64,000 nt of DNA from Aquabacterium sp. (GTDB lineage: Bacteria > Pseudomonadota > Gammaproteobacteria > Burkholderiales > Burkholderiaceae_C), in contig NZ_JAUSAR010000010.1 in assembly GCF_030652515.1 (NCBI RefSeq), positions 186,001 through 250,000 on the forward strand, given 5' to 3'. A program made the position numbers and the translations under genes. Positions 51,332-60,644 of the stretch are shown here, piece after piece. The notes under the pieces are model-generated. The model was not told where the DNA came from. It was given only the letters and a program-made list of their open reading frames with translations, and made no database searches. How positions within the stretch are numbered: position 1 is the stretch's first letter; the number at the start of each line of letters is the position of its first letter.

Positions 51332-52492
51332 TCATGCCCTCCCAAGGGCTTGGTAGATGCTGCGTGCGCTGGTGCCATAGTCGCGCCAGCCGCCAGCATC
51401 CTTCACCTTGAGCAGGGCCTGGCGGCTCATCTCCGCGCGCTTGGCGGGGTTGTCGGCCAGCGACTGCAGGCGTGCGGCCAGGGCTTCACTTTGGCGCGTG
51501 GGCACGATGAAGCCTTCCCGCCCATCGGTGAGGAGGTCGCGCGCCCCGGTGTGGTCCGTGCCGATCACGACGCAGCCACAGGCCATGGCCTGCGACAACA
51601 CCATGCCAAAGCCATCCTGAACACTGGGCAACACCATCGCATGGCTTTGGCTCATCAGCGACTTCAACTCGGCCTGTGGCACGTGGCCCAGCAAGCGCAG
51701 CTCATCGGGCCACAGGCCGTGGGCCTTCATGCGCTCGATGAACACGGGCGATGGTGCGCCAGCGAAGGTCAGCGATTTGCGCGGATGCCTGATCATCTTG
51801 TAGGCCTGGAGCAGGTAGGGGAGGCCTTTGTTCAGGTTCATGCCGCCCACGTACAGCACATCGAACTGCCCGGGCACCGGCTGACCTGTCGGTTTGAACA
51901 TCTGCAGGTTGACGCCGTAAGGCAGCATGCGCAGCTTGTGCGCTGGCACGCCGGCCTGGATGAAGGACATCACGCTGAAACTGGACGGCACGGTGATGCA
52001 GTCGGCCATCTCGTACTCGGCCTCCTCGCGGGCGATGACGCGCGGGTCGATGCCGTCAAAGGGCACGCCCCAGCGGTCAGATTCTTCGCGCAACAGGGTG
52101 TCTTGCACGCGGATGTGCGAGGAGCCCCGATCACAGACATACCGGGCCCCGCGTGCTTGCGCGGCCTGGCCGCTGCGAAGGCCGGAGCCCGACAGGCCGA
52201 CAAAGACATCGCAGGCGGGCAGGTGGCGTGCCACGTGGGCGTCCAGCGAAGTCTTGCTCAACCACTCCCATTCGCGCACGAGGCGCTTGCCCAGCAGGTG
52301 CCGTTTGGGCATGGCCATGTAAGACGCCTGAACCCAGGGCCAGCTTCGGACCTTGTCGGGGGGCAATCCTTCACGCCCCAGCTTGAAGCGCGGGTAGCCC
52401 GTGAAGAGGGCCTCCAGGCAGCGGTGGGCGTGGAGCTCGCGGGCCAGGTCGAAGGTGTGGAACCGGCCGGGTGCGGACAAGACAACTTTCAT
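51332..52492 (-). CDS. Glycosyltransferase family 4
   Basis: A 386-residue GT-B glycosyltransferase. The N-terminal half has MKVVLSAPGRFHTFDLARELHAH and CDVFVGLSGSGLRSGQAAQARGARYVCDRGSSH. The donor-binding half has VLYVGGMNLNKGLPYLLQAYKMIR and AMVLPSVQDGFGMVLSQAMACGCVVIGTDHTGARDLL. It is embedded in the tight operon, overlapping the flippase gene by 4 nt. Confidence 0.88.
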   Translation of the reverse strand: MKVVLSAPGRFHTFDLARELHAHRCLEALFTGYPRFKLGREGLPPDKVRSWPWVQASYMAMPKRHLLGKRLVREWEWLSKTSLDAHVARHLPACDVFVGLSGSGLRSGQAAQARGARYVCDRGSSHIRVQDTLLREESDRWGVPFDGIDPRVIAREEAEYEMADCITVPSSFSVMSFIQAGVPAHKLRMLPYGVNLQMFKPTGQPVPGQFDVLYVGGMNLNKGLPYLLQAYKMIRHPRKSLTFAGAPSPVFIERMKAHGLWPDELRLLGHVPQAELKSLMSQSHAMVLPSVQDGFGMVLSQAMACGCVVIGTDHTGARDLLTDGREGFIVPTRQSEALAARLQSLADNPAKRAEMSRQALLKVKDAGGWRDYGTSARSIYQALGRA

Positions 52493-53763
52493 GGTGCGTG
52501 AACCAGGCGATGCGCCATGAACAGGCACAGCAGGGCGATGGCCGACTCGGCCGCGAGCATGCCCAGGCCGACACCGTTGATGCCCCAGATGCCGCCCAGG
52601 GCGTGTGACAAGGCAAACGCCAGCGCCGCGGCCAGCAAGGACCACTGCGCCAGCGCGATGTGCTGGTTGGTGGCCATGAGCAGAACGCGGGGCACGTGCC
52701 AGCTGCCGCAGATGGCGGCGTAGGCCAACAGGGCCCACATCAGCCCGGCCTGGTACCCGATGGCGTCATGGGTCCACAGGCGCAGCAAGTTGGGGCCGAT
52801 CAGGCACAGCACCAGGCTCAATCCCACGGACAGCGCCAGCCCCAGGACCAAGGAGCGTTGATACAGGGGCTTGGTGGCCGGGCCACCACCCAGCCCGAAC
52901 AGGCGCGAGAACTCGGCCCACAGCGCGTGCCCGAAGGTGGCCGTGACTTGCACCGCCACACGCGCGATCGTGCGGTAGGTGTTGAAGAGGGCCACCACGG
53001 CCGGACCGAACTGTTGGCCCACCAGCAAGGTGATGCCCTGGAAGCTGATGGCATTGGCCAGCGGAAACAGCATGAAGGACAAGGCCGGTTTGAGCATGGC
53101 CCGCACCTCGCCCCAATGGGCGTGTTGCGTGCCCCAGCGCAGGCCAGCACTGTCCTGTCGGCTGATCAGGCCGGTGGCCACCACGCCCAGCAGCCGGGCG
53201 CACAGGCCCCCCACCGCCACGGCGGTGAAGCTGCCCCACACCCACAGCCCCACCATCCACCCTGCCCATTCCAGCAAGCGGATGAGGGTGCCCAGCGTGG
53301 TGCCCAGCGCGTATCGGCCGGTGGCCTTGAAGATGGCCTCGGCCAGGCCACCAAACAGGGCCAGCAGCACACCGCCCACCAGGGCGGCCAAGGCCAGTCG
53401 CTCATCGCTGCTGTCCAGGCCGGGGATGGGCGCCAGCATCACGGTTGGCAAGCTCAGCAAGGCCACGCCGGTGCAGGTCAGCAGCATGAACACCAAAGCG
53501 CTTTGAAAGACCGTGTTGGCCTGCGGTGCCTGGCCTTGGCCCATGGCCATGGTCATGCGGTTGCCCGCGGTGGCCACCATGCCCACGTCGGCCATCGACA
53601 GGTAGGCCGGCAGGGCCGACAGCATGAGCCAGGTGCCATACGTGGCCACATCCCAGTGGTGCAGGAACAGCGGCAGGGATGCCAGCTGGATGCCGATGCT
53701 GACGGCTTGTCCAAACGCATTGGCCCCCAGTGCGGCCACGATCCGGCGAATGACCGGGCTCAC
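52489..53763 (-). CDS. Polysaccharide repeat-unit flippase (Wzx-like)
   Basis: A 424-residue membrane protein with about twelve hydrophobic helices of the MATE/polysaccharide-transporter type. It begins IRRIVAALGANAFGQAVSIGIQLASLPLFLHHW and contains YGTWLMLSALPAYLSMADVGM. It should flip lipid-linked oligosaccharide units across the inner membrane for Wzy-type polymerisation. The start is GTG at 53763, 1 nt after the end of epsI. Confidence 0.87.
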   Translation of the reverse strand: MSPVIRRIVAALGANAFGQAVSIGIQLASLPLFLHHWDVATYGTWLMLSALPAYLSMADVGMVATAGNRMTMAMGQGQAPQANTVFQSALVFMLLTCTGVALLSLPTVMLAPIPGLDSSDERLALAALVGGVLLALFGGLAEAIFKATGRYALGTTLGTLIRLLEWAGWMVGLWVWGSFTAVAVGGLCARLLGVVATGLISRQDSAGLRWGTQHAHWGEVRAMLKPALSFMLFPLANAISFQGITLLVGQQFGPAVVALFNTYRTIARVAVQVTATFGHALWAEFSRLFGLGGGPATKPLYQRSLVLGLALSVGLSLVLCLIGPNLLRLWTHDAIGYQAGLMWALLAYAAICGSWHVPRVLLMATNQHIALAQWSLLAAALAFALSHALGGIWGINGVGLGMLAAESAIALLCLFMAHRLVHAP

Positions 53764-53764
53764 C

Positions 53765-54469
53765 TCAGGTGTCCTGCTGGCCGATGATGCGTCGGCGATC
53801 TTCGGGATTCATGGCGCCCAGCAAATCCTGGATGAAGCGATCTTGAAGTCCGAAGGGCTGGGGCAGGCGCGTGACCTCCGAAACCCGGAACAACATGCCA
53901 TCCGATCGGTAGCCCTTGAGGGCCATCTTGATGCGGGCCAGGTTGCGATCACGCGATCCGCGCGACACCTCGTCACCCACGCGAATGAAAAAGGTGAGGG
54001 GCTCGGTGCGCCGAGGGCCCATGGTGGTGATCAGTTGCACGGCCTCGATCGGACCAAAGGCTGAACTCACCGTGTGCTCCATGCGCTTTTCCACCCGGAA
54101 GCCTTGCGAGGGGTAGCAGGCCTCGGGTGTGTGCAGCTGGGTGTCGTTGGATTGGTCCCGACCGTAAGCGATCGACAGCATGATCTTGCGTCCGGTGGGG
54201 CGGTGCAGGTAGGTGCGCGCGAAGGTCTCGCTGTACAAGCGCATCAGGTTCTCTTCCTGCACGGGATTGACCACTGATTTCTGCGCGTAAGGCAGCTCCT
54301 GCCATTCACCGAAGCGTGTGGGGATCAGGGTAGCGTAATGGGGCTCGCCAATGACATCGGCCCAGTACTGGCGTGGCTTGAGCAGCTCGGCCGCCGCGAC
54401 CGAGCCCACCATGATGAGCACGGCGATGAACAGCGCGCTGGCCTTGATTCTGGAAGGTCTGGGCAGCAT
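53765..54469 (-). CDS. epsI: Exosortase-associated protein EpsI (B type)
   Basis: A 234-residue protein with an N-terminal membrane anchor (ASALFIAVLIMVGSVAAAELL) and the EpsI domain: GEWQELPY, SETFARTYLHRPTGRKIMLSIAYGRDQSNDTQLHTPEACYPSQGF and FFIRVGDEV. EpsI-type proteins are always coupled to exosortases, in some genomes as fusions; their biochemical role is unresolved. A GTG at 54478 that overlaps the exosortase stop as GTGA would add three residues and is an equal alternative. Confidence 0.88.
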   Translation of the reverse strand: MLPRPSRIKASALFIAVLIMVGSVAAAELLKPRQYWADVIGEPHYATLIPTRFGEWQELPYAQKSVVNPVQEENLMRLYSETFARTYLHRPTGRKIMLSIAYGRDQSNDTQLHTPEACYPSQGFRVEKRMEHTVSSAFGPIEAVQLITTMGPRRTEPLTFFIRVGDEVSRGSRDRNLARIKMALKGYRSDGMLFRVSEVTRLPQPFGLQDRFIQDLLGAMNPEDRRRIIGQQDT

Positions 54470-54474
54470 GGCAT

Positions 54475-55392
54475 TCACCTTGTGGGGGCCGACAGCCATG
54501 CCGATGCCCAGCGCAGCAAGCCATCGATTGAGACGATCAGGATCAGCGCGACCAGGAAGAGCACGGCCCCGGCGAACCCGTGCAGGAAGCCTTGCCCCAC
54601 CTCGTCGCCGAAGTGGTAGGTGAGCAAGGCCAGGAAGATGACGCGGATCATGTTGGCCGTGAACGAGATGGGCACGATCAGCAGGCCCAGCGCGACATTG
54701 CGCAGCAGCGATGAATGGCGGGCCACGTTCAGGTAGAAGATGCCCATGGCCTCCAGCATGAACAAGGTGCGCATGCCCGCGCAAGCGTCGGCCACCAGCA
54801 ACTGGTACTGGCCGATGTTGATGACCACCCCGGTGTGGGTGATGGGGTAGCCCGCGGCCCACAGCAGGTTGCTCACGGCGATCGAGATGTTCAGCTTGAT
54901 GAACTGGCTGATCGGGTCCAGCAGGAAGCCGGGGATGGGCACCATGAAGAGCAGGAAGAACAGCGGGAACTTCAACTGGTTCAGCAGGGGCGTGCCACCG
55001 GCCATCAGCACCACGCCCAGCATCATGGGGATGAAGGCGAACACCTCGAAGTAGATGACGCCCAGCGCCCTGCCCGCCACGTAGAACAGGAAGCCCACCG
55101 CGAACGCTGGCCAGCACCAGCCGCGGTGAGGTGGCTCCCCTGGTGGGGCGGTGTATTCACGCCAGCGCGTGATCAGCAGCCACATCGACATGGCCAGCAT
55201 GATCGGGCCATGGCTGTGCTCGCCTTTGGCCCACAAGCCGGTTTCGTTGTCTTGCAGCAGGTCCCACAAGGTCAGCGCGAACATGGCCAGCAGGCCCAGG
55301 GCCAGCACCACCATGTCCAGCGGGATGCTCAAGGGTGCGGATTTTCCGGGCAGCGTGTTGGCGGCCAGGGACGGATTACTCGTGGTAGTCAT
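54475..55392 (-). CDS. xrtB: Exosortase B
   Basis: A 305-residue membrane protease/transpeptidase with about eight helices. The catalytic triad of the exosortase family is visible: Cys204 in [12 protein letters not shown], Arg250 in TANMIRVI and His271 in GFLHGFAG. The N-terminal [15 protein letters not shown] is typical of the B type. It processes PEP-CTERM proteins; two candidates are encoded at 1205-1891 and 14345-15148. Its first 17 nt overlap the end of gmd, suggesting translational coupling. Confidence 0.95.
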   Translation of the reverse strand: MTTTSNPSLAANTLPGKSAPLSIPLDMVVLALGLLAMFALTLWDLLQDNETGLWAKGEHSHGPIMLAMSMWLLITRWREYTAPPGEPPHRGWCWPAFAVGFLFYVAGRALGVIYFEVFAFIPMMLGVVLMAGGTPLLNQLKFPLFFLLFMVPIPGFLLDPISQFIKLNISIAVSNLLWAAGYPITHTGVVINIGQYQLLVADACAGMRTLFMLEAMGIFYLNVARHSSLLRNVALGLLIVPISFTANMIRVIFLALLTYHFGDEVGQGFLHGFAGAVLFLVALILIVSIDGLLRWASAWLSAPTR

Positions 55393-56509
55393 AGGTCTGG
55401 AAGCCGGCTGATTTGATCAGGCTGTCGCGTTGGGCCGAGGCATGGTCGCTGCGGACCATCTCGCCGACCAGCTCGCGCAAGGTGGTTTGCGGGCTCCAGC
55501 CCAGCTTGGATTTGGCTTTGGAGGGGTCGCCCAGCAGGGTTTCCACTTCGGTCGGGCGGTAGTAGCGCGGGTCCACCCGCACGACCACGTCACCCACCCG
55601 GCAGGTTGCCAACAGCTGGCCGTTCACCGAGCGGATGTCGGCCACCATGCCGACCTCGCGCTCGCCTTGGCCTTCAAAGACCAGGGTGATGCCCAGCTCC
55701 TTGGCCGCGAACTCCACGAACTGGCGCACGCTGTACTGCACGCCGGTGGCGATGACGAAGTCTTCGGCCACGTCCTGCTGCAGCATCAGCCACTGCATCT
55801 CGACGTAGTCGCGCGCATGGCCCCAATCGCGCAGGGCGCTCATGTTACCCAGGAACAGACACTCTTGCAGGCCCAGCGCGATGCGGCTGATGGCCCGCGT
55901 GATCTTGCGCGTCACGAAGGTCTCGCCGCGCACCGGGCTTTCGTGGTTGAACAGCACGCCATTGCAAGCGTACATGCCATAAGCCTCGCGGTAGTTCACC
56001 GTGATCCAGTAGGCGTACAGCTTGGCCACCGCGTAAGGGCTGCGCGGGTAGAAAGGCGTGGTTTCCTTCTGGGGGATCTCTTGCACCAGGCCATACAGCT
56101 CGGAGGTCGAGGCCTGGTAAAAGCGCGTTTTCTTCTCCAGACCCAGGATGCGGATGGCTTCCAGCAGGCGCAGGGCCCCGATGCCATCGGCGTTGGCCGT
56201 GTACTCGGGCTCTTCAAAGCTCACGGCCACGTGCGACTGCGCGGCCAGGTTGTAAACCTCGTCGGGCTGCACCTTCTGCATGATGCGGACCAGGCTGGTG
56301 GAATCGGTCAGGTCGCCGTAGTGCAGGATGAAGTTGCGGTTGTCAACGTGCGGATCCTGGTAAAGGTGGTCGATCCGGTCGGTGTTGAACAGGCTGGAGC
56401 GGCGCTTGATGCCATGCACCTCGTAGCCCTTCTTCAGCAGAAACTCCGCCAGGTAGGCGCCATCCTGCCCGGTGACGCCGGTGATCAATGCAGTTTTTCG
56501 GGATGTCAT
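55376..56509 (-). CDS. gmd: GDP-mannose 4,6-dehydratase
   Basis: A 377-residue short-chain dehydrogenase of the extended type. It has [31 protein letters not shown] (NADP-binding), the QASTSELYG and [25 protein letters not shown] blocks with the catalytic Tyr and Lys, and [19 protein letters not shown]. It converts GDP-mannose to GDP-4-keto-6-deoxymannose, the precursor of fucose, rhamnose or perosamine donors. No fcl or rmd gene lies in the window, so the final 6-deoxysugar is not settled. Confidence 0.96.
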   Translation of the reverse strand: MTSRKTALITGVTGQDGAYLAEFLLKKGYEVHGIKRRSSLFNTDRIDHLYQDPHVDNRNFILHYGDLTDSTSLVRIMQKVQPDEVYNLAAQSHVAVSFEEPEYTANADGIGALRLLEAIRILGLEKKTRFYQASTSELYGLVQEIPQKETTPFYPRSPYAVAKLYAYWITVNYREAYGMYACNGVLFNHESPVRGETFVTRKITRAISRIALGLQECLFLGNMSALRDWGHARDYVEMQWLMLQQDVAEDFVIATGVQYSVRQFVEFAAKELGITLVFEGQGEREVGMVADIRSVNGQLLATCRVGDVVVRVDPRYYRPTEVETLLGDPSKAKSKLGWSPQTTLRELVGEMVRSDHASAQRDSLIKSAGFQTYDYHE

Positions 56510-56519
56510 GGGGTGGCTT

Positions 56520-57383
56520 TCAGAACTCGTTCATCAACACGCCACCGAACTTGACGGAGGCCTTGTTCAGTTGCTTGACCAGCTTTTGCAGGTGAGGCAC
56601 GCGGCTGCGGTTCTGGCGCGCGATCACCAAAGCCGAGCCACAGTGCGAGGCGATGATCCGCGCGTCCGAGCCCAGTGAGGCCGCCGGGGTGTCCACCAGC
56701 ACATGGTCAAACTTGCCCAGCAGCTCGCGCAGCAACAAGCTGAACGCGGCTTGCTGAAGCAGCTCGACCGGGTTGGGGGCCACCACGCCAGCGGGCAGCA
56801 GGTACAGGTTGGGCAGGTGCTCGACAGGCTTGATCACATTGGGCTCGGCCCGCCCCGCCAGGATGCTGGTCAGGCCGGGGCCCGCGTCCACGCCGAACAC
56901 TTCGTGCAGGCGGGCCGATCGCAGGTCGGCGTCCACCAGCAAGGTGCGGCCGGGCAACTGGCTGAAGGCCACGGCCAGGTTGGCGGCGATGAAAGATTTA
57001 CCATCGCCCACATCGGGGCTGACCACCGCCAGGGCATGGCGTCCGGCGTCATCGCCCATGGCCGACATCAGCAACTGCGAGCGCAGGTCGCGGAAGGCCT
57101 CGACCTCCTCGCTGAACGGATCATTGGCCACGACCAACTCTTCATTCAACTTCTGCTCGGCCGTGGGCGCATAGGGGTAGTGGAACTGCTGCGACAAGGC
57201 CCACACCACGTCGGCGGGGCGCGCGAATCCCAGAGCCACCACCGCCTCGCCAAAGCGGACGCTGTGCTGGCGTTGGTGGTCCAGTGCCTGCAGTACCTGG
57301 TCGGCCGACAAGCCCTTGGTCCGGCGCAGGATGTCACCCAGCGAGGCGTCTTCGATGACGCGGTGTTCTTGTGATGAGTTCAT
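56520..57383 (-). CDS. epsG: EpsG-type chain-length tyrosine kinase (CpsD/CapB family)
   Basis: A 287-residue BY-kinase-like ATPase. It has a short N-terminal helical domain (about 10-75) like that at the start of some secretion ATPases. A modified Walker [10 protein letters not shown] (about 122-130), a Walker A' LLVDADLR (148-155) and a Walker [10 protein letters not shown] follow. The C terminus ends GGVLMNEF with no tyrosine cluster, unlike Wzc or CpsD. It should act with EpsF to control polysaccharide length and export. Confidence 0.88.
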   Translation of the reverse strand: MNSSQEHRVIEDASLGDILRRTKGLSADQVLQALDHQRQHSVRFGEAVVALGFARPADVVWALSQQFHYPYAPTAEQKLNEELVVANDPFSEEVEAFRDLRSQLLMSAMGDDAGRHALAVVSPDVGDGKSFIAANLAVAFSQLPGRTLLVDADLRSARLHEVFGVDAGPGLTSILAGRAEPNVIKPVEHLPNLYLLPAGVVAPNPVELLQQAAFSLLLRELLGKFDHVLVDTPAASLGSDARIIASHCGSALVIARQNRSRVPHLQKLVKQLNKASVKFGGVLMNEF

Positions 57384-57401
57384 GGGCTTGGCAGCGGCGG
57401 T

Positions 57402-58817
57402 TCAGGCCAGGGCCTTGACTTGTCTGGGCATGGGGCGAAATCGCTGGGGCAATTCCGAGTTCTTCAAGCGCTTCTTGAAAGCGGGGATCGAGCCCATGGG
57501 GGGCAGGTGGGTCAGGCCCTCGATCTCGCCATAAGTGCGCAGTCGGCGGTCACGGCGCTCGGCCAGCAAGGCAGCGGTCAAGGCCAACACGATGCCGGCC
57601 ACACCACCCAGCGCGATGTTGTTCAACACGCGCGGTCCCGAAGGCACGGAGGGGGCGGTGGCGTACTCCAGTGCGGCCACGTTGTCCAGCAGGGCCTTGC
57701 TTTCCAGGTGGGTGTTGTTCTGGCGAATCAATACGCCTTCGTAGGCGCGCTGGGCGTTGTCGGCATCGCGCTGCAGCATCGAGGCCTGGTCGCGCACGGC
57801 CTTCATCTTGAGAACCTTGCTGCGTTGGGCTTCCAAAGAGCTTCGGATCTGGGCTTCGCGCGATTGGTTGACGGCGTTGCTGATGCCGAAGCTGCCACTG
57901 ACCCGGCGCACTTCCAACTCGATCTTGCGGCGCATGTCGGCAATGCTGTTGCGCAACTCGCGCACCTGAGGGTGTTCGTCGCCCAGCTTGGTGCTCAGCT
58001 GTTCCAGCTGGTTCTCTTGCTGAACCAGGTTGGCCTTCAAGGTACTGACCAGCGGGTTCATCATCACGTCCTGGGTCTTGTCGCCCTGGGCGTTCACGGC
58101 GGCCTGGCGGCTGATGGAATCGGCCACGGCCGACTGCATCTGCACGAGCTGAGAGGACAGCTCGTTCAAGCGCGCCATTTCCACGTCCAGTCGCTCATCC
58201 GTCACCACGATGCCTTCCTTTTGCTGGAAGTCGGACAGGCGAGATTGGGTCGCTTGCAATTGCTCGCGCAGTTGCTTGGCATTGGTGTCGAAGAACTGGT
58301 TGTACTGCTTGGCCGGATCGGTGCGAAGCTGCATGTTCACATCCAGGTAGGCCTTGATGAAGGCATTGACGATGGCCGCCGAGAAGTTGGGCTCGGCCCC
58401 GGTGTAAGCCACGTTGATGACGTTGGAACCCCGCGAGGGATGCACTTCCAGCGACAAACGAAACCGGTCTGCCAGCCAGCCTTTGAAGTCGCCTGTGCCC
58501 TTGGTGGCGTCCATCCAGTTCTGGCGCAGGGAAGGGACCTCGTTCAGCCTCAAGTCCGCGACCACCTTGAGCGCCACGCGCTGGCTGGTCATCACGTCGA
58601 TCTGCGTCATCAGGAAGCTGGGCGATGCCGCGCCTGACAAGACCACGCCCGCGATCGGATCGGGCGACTTGATGTCCACCACCACCGAAGCCACAGCGGT
58701 GTAGGTTTTGGCTTTGAGCAGGGTGAATGCCGTCACGCTGCTCAGCACCAGAAGGAAGATGCCGCTGGCGATGATCCAGCGTGCCCGCAAGATCGCGAAC
58801 AGTTGTTCGAAGGTCAT
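57402..58817 (-). CDS. epsF: EpsF-type chain-length determinant (Wzz family)
   Basis: A 471-residue polysaccharide co-polymerase. It has membrane helices near 11-36 and about 415-440, a Wzz domain after the first helix, and a long periplasmic coiled coil (about 170-400). The cytoplasmic tail is short, so the kinase is the separate EpsG encoded 18 nt downstream. First gene of a minus-strand operon that runs epsF-epsG-gmd-xrtB-epsI-wzx-two transferases-polymerase. A YYGTCAC-type promoter lies 80 nt upstream. Confidence 0.9.
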   Translation of the reverse strand: MTFEQLFAILRARWIIASGIFLLVLSSVTAFTLLKAKTYTAVASVVVDIKSPDPIAGVVLSGAASPSFLMTQIDVMTSQRVALKVVADLRLNEVPSLRQNWMDATKGTGDFKGWLADRFRLSLEVHPSRGSNVINVAYTGAEPNFSAAIVNAFIKAYLDVNMQLRTDPAKQYNQFFDTNAKQLREQLQATQSRLSDFQQKEGIVVTDERLDVEMARLNELSSQLVQMQSAVADSISRQAAVNAQGDKTQDVMMNPLVSTLKANLVQQENQLEQLSTKLGDEHPQVRELRNSIADMRRKIELEVRRVSGSFGISNAVNQSREAQIRSSLEAQRSKVLKMKAVRDQASMLQRDADNAQRAYEGVLIRQNNTHLESKALLDNVAALEYATAPSVPSGPRVLNNIALGGVAGIVLALTAALLAERRDRRLRTYGEIEGLTHLPPMGSIPAFKKRLKNSELPQRFRPMPRQVKALA

Positions 58818-58904
58818 GGTTGACCCCAGGCACCAGGGATGAATTCGTACTGCATGGACATCGATCAGAGCGTTCGGAAAGTGACTTAGGCCAAGGTGCG
58901 GCGG

Positions 58905-58927
58905 AGTCTAAAAACTTTCTGTGACAG
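58905..58927 (-). promoter_or_regulatory. YYGTCAC-type promoter of the epsF operon
   Basis: CTGTCAC (58921-58927 on the minus strand), 10 nt, then TAGACT (58905-58910). CATGTGG upstream matches the WcaF promoter. The predicted start is near 58898, giving an 80-nt leader. With the divergent element at 58978 it forms an inverted repeat CTGTGACA ... TGTCACAG. Confidence 0.55.
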
Positions 58928-58977
58928 TTCTCCACATGGCATGTCCGGCGATGCCTGACGCACTGTCGATCACGGTG

Positions 58978-59000
58978 TTGTCACAGTCCGGGGCTAGGCT
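58978..59000 (+). promoter_or_regulatory. YYGTCAC-type promoter of the glycosyltransferase at 59074
   Basis: TTGTCAC (58978-58984), 10 nt, then TAGGCT (58995-59000), predicted start near 59007 with a leader of about 67 nt. It diverges from the epsF promoter within the same 256-bp gap, so both arms of the locus may answer to one regulator. Confidence 0.5.
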
Positions 59001-59073
59001 CGAATGCATTGGCCATGCCATGGTCGGCGTCATCGAACGTGTTTCACACCGCCAAATCTCGGGTCTTTGTCTC

Positions 59074-60312
59074 ATGTCTTTTCGCATCCTCCATTGCATC
59101 TCCTCGGTGAACCCGGTGGGGGGCGGTCCCATTGAAGGCGTCAAGCAGTTGTCCGCCGTCAACCTGAGGCACGGCAACACGGTGGAGGTGGTTTCGCTGG
59201 ACGATCCCGACAGCCCCTGGGTGAAAAACTTCCCCATCAAGTGCCATGCCATGGGGCCTTCCAGTGCGCCTTACCGCTACTCGTCCAGGCTCGTGCCCTG
59301 GCTGTGTGAGCACCGCGGCAACTACGACGTGGTCATCGTCAATGGCATCTGGGAGTACCACTCCTTCGCGGCCTGGCGGGCGCTGCAAGGATCGTCCACA
59401 CCGTACTTTGTTTACACGCACGGCATGCTGGACCCCTGGTTCAAACGCACCTACCCACTCAAGCATCTGAAGAAATGGTTGTACTGGCCCTGGGCCGAGT
59501 ACCGGGTATTGCGCGACGCCACCGCCGTGATGTTCACTTGCGAGGATGAACGGCTCCTGGCACGCCAGTCTTTCTGGCTCTACAAGTGCAACGAGCACGT
59601 GGTCAACTACGGCACCAGCGCGCCCACGGGTGACGCCGAGGTGCAGCGCCGGGTGTTCCTGGAACGCTTTCCGCACCTGGTGGGCAAGCGCTGCTTGTTG
59701 TTCCTGGGTCGGGTCCACGTCAAGAAGGGGCCAGACCTGCTGCTGAAGGCCTTCGCCGCCTTGCTCAATCGCCTGCCTGCCGAGCAGTCCAGGGACTTGC
59801 ACATCGTCATGGCCGGCCCGGCTGATGATGCTTATGGCGTGGAGATGAAGGCTTTGGCCACCTCGCTGGGGCTGGCGCACCACATCACCTGGACCGGGAT
59901 GGTGTCGGGCGATCTCAAGTGGGGCGCGTTCCACAGCGCCGATGCCTTCATCCTGCCCTCGCACCAGGAGAACTTCGGCATTGCGGTGGCCGAGGCCCTG
60001 GCCTGCGCCGTGCCGGTGCTGATTTCCAACCAGGTCAACATCTGGCGCGAGGTGCAGCAGGCCGGTGCCGGGCTGGTGGATTCGGATGACCTGCCGGGCA
60101 CCCAGCGGCTGCTGGACCGATGGGTCCAGGCTGACCCGGCGATGTGGGCGCAGATGAAGCGCGATGCCTTGGCCTGCTTCCATCAGCGCTTCGTGATCGA
60201 GCGCAGTGCAGAGTCCCTCATCAAGGCCATGGAGATCCACGGCTTGCGGCGGCATGAGCCCGCCAGGGGCTTTGTCAATGGGGCGCACAATGAAGTCGGA
60301 GGTACCCCATGA
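59074..60312 (+). CDS. Glycosyltransferase family 4
   Basis: A 412-residue GT-B enzyme. The N-terminal half has FRILHCISSVNPVGGGPIEGVKQL and YFVYTHGMLDPWFKRTYPLKHLKKWLYWPW. The C-terminal half has LLFLGRVHVKKGPDLLLKAFAALL and ADAFILPSHQENFGIAVAEALACAVPVLIS. The pattern is that of exopolysaccharide transferases that extend the lipid-linked repeat. The ATG at 59074 gives the family N terminus. Confidence 0.88.
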   Translation: MSFRILHCISSVNPVGGGPIEGVKQLSAVNLRHGNTVEVVSLDDPDSPWVKNFPIKCHAMGPSSAPYRYSSRLVPWLCEHRGNYDVVIVNGIWEYHSFAAWRALQGSSTPYFVYTHGMLDPWFKRTYPLKHLKKWLYWPWAEYRVLRDATAVMFTCEDERLLARQSFWLYKCNEHVVNYGTSAPTGDAEVQRRVFLERFPHLVGKRCLLFLGRVHVKKGPDLLLKAFAALLNRLPAEQSRDLHIVMAGPADDAYGVEMKALATSLGLAHHITWTGMVSGDLKWGAFHSADAFILPSHQENFGIAVAEALACAVPVLISNQVNIWREVQQAGAGLVDSDDLPGTQRLLDRWVQADPAMWAQMKRDALACFHQRFVIERSAESLIKAMEIHGLRRHEPARGFVNGAHNEVGGTP

Positions 60313-60626
60313 CATTCAAATTCAAATCCCAAGCCACCGGTGACCTGTTGATGCTGTCGGCACACGCGCACGCCTTGTTGCACCACATCGGCAAGTCGTC
60401 CGATCCCAAGGGCATCCTGACGCCGGAGGAGATGCCGGCCGCGCTGGCCGCCCTCAGGTCCTTGCCCTTGGATGAGATCTCCGAGGAGGGCGCGTCCGCA
60501 AAGCAGGACGGTGACGGCGAGCAGCCTGAGGCCGATGCGGTGGATCTGCGCCGCCGCGCCTGGCCTCTGATCCAGATGATCGAAGCCGCGCAGGCGGCCA
60601 AGGAGCCCATCGTCTGGGGTGTTTGA
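60309..60626 (+). CDS. DUF1840 domain protein
   Basis: A 105-residue cytoplasmic protein: MTFKFKSQATGDLLML, HIGKSSDPKGILTPEEMPAALAAL, then an acidic linker and RRAWPLIQMIEAAQAAKEPIVWGV. This is the compact DUF1840 family found widely in beta- and gammaproteobacteria; function unknown. It overlaps the glycosyltransferase stop by 4 nt, so it is co-transcribed with it. Confidence 0.9.
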   Translation: MTFKFKSQATGDLLMLSAHAHALLHHIGKSSDPKGILTPEEMPAALAALRSLPLDEISEEGASAKQDGDGEQPEADAVDLRRRAWPLIQMIEAAQAAKEPIVWGV

Positions 60627-60644
60627 CCGGCCAACTCAGGCATC

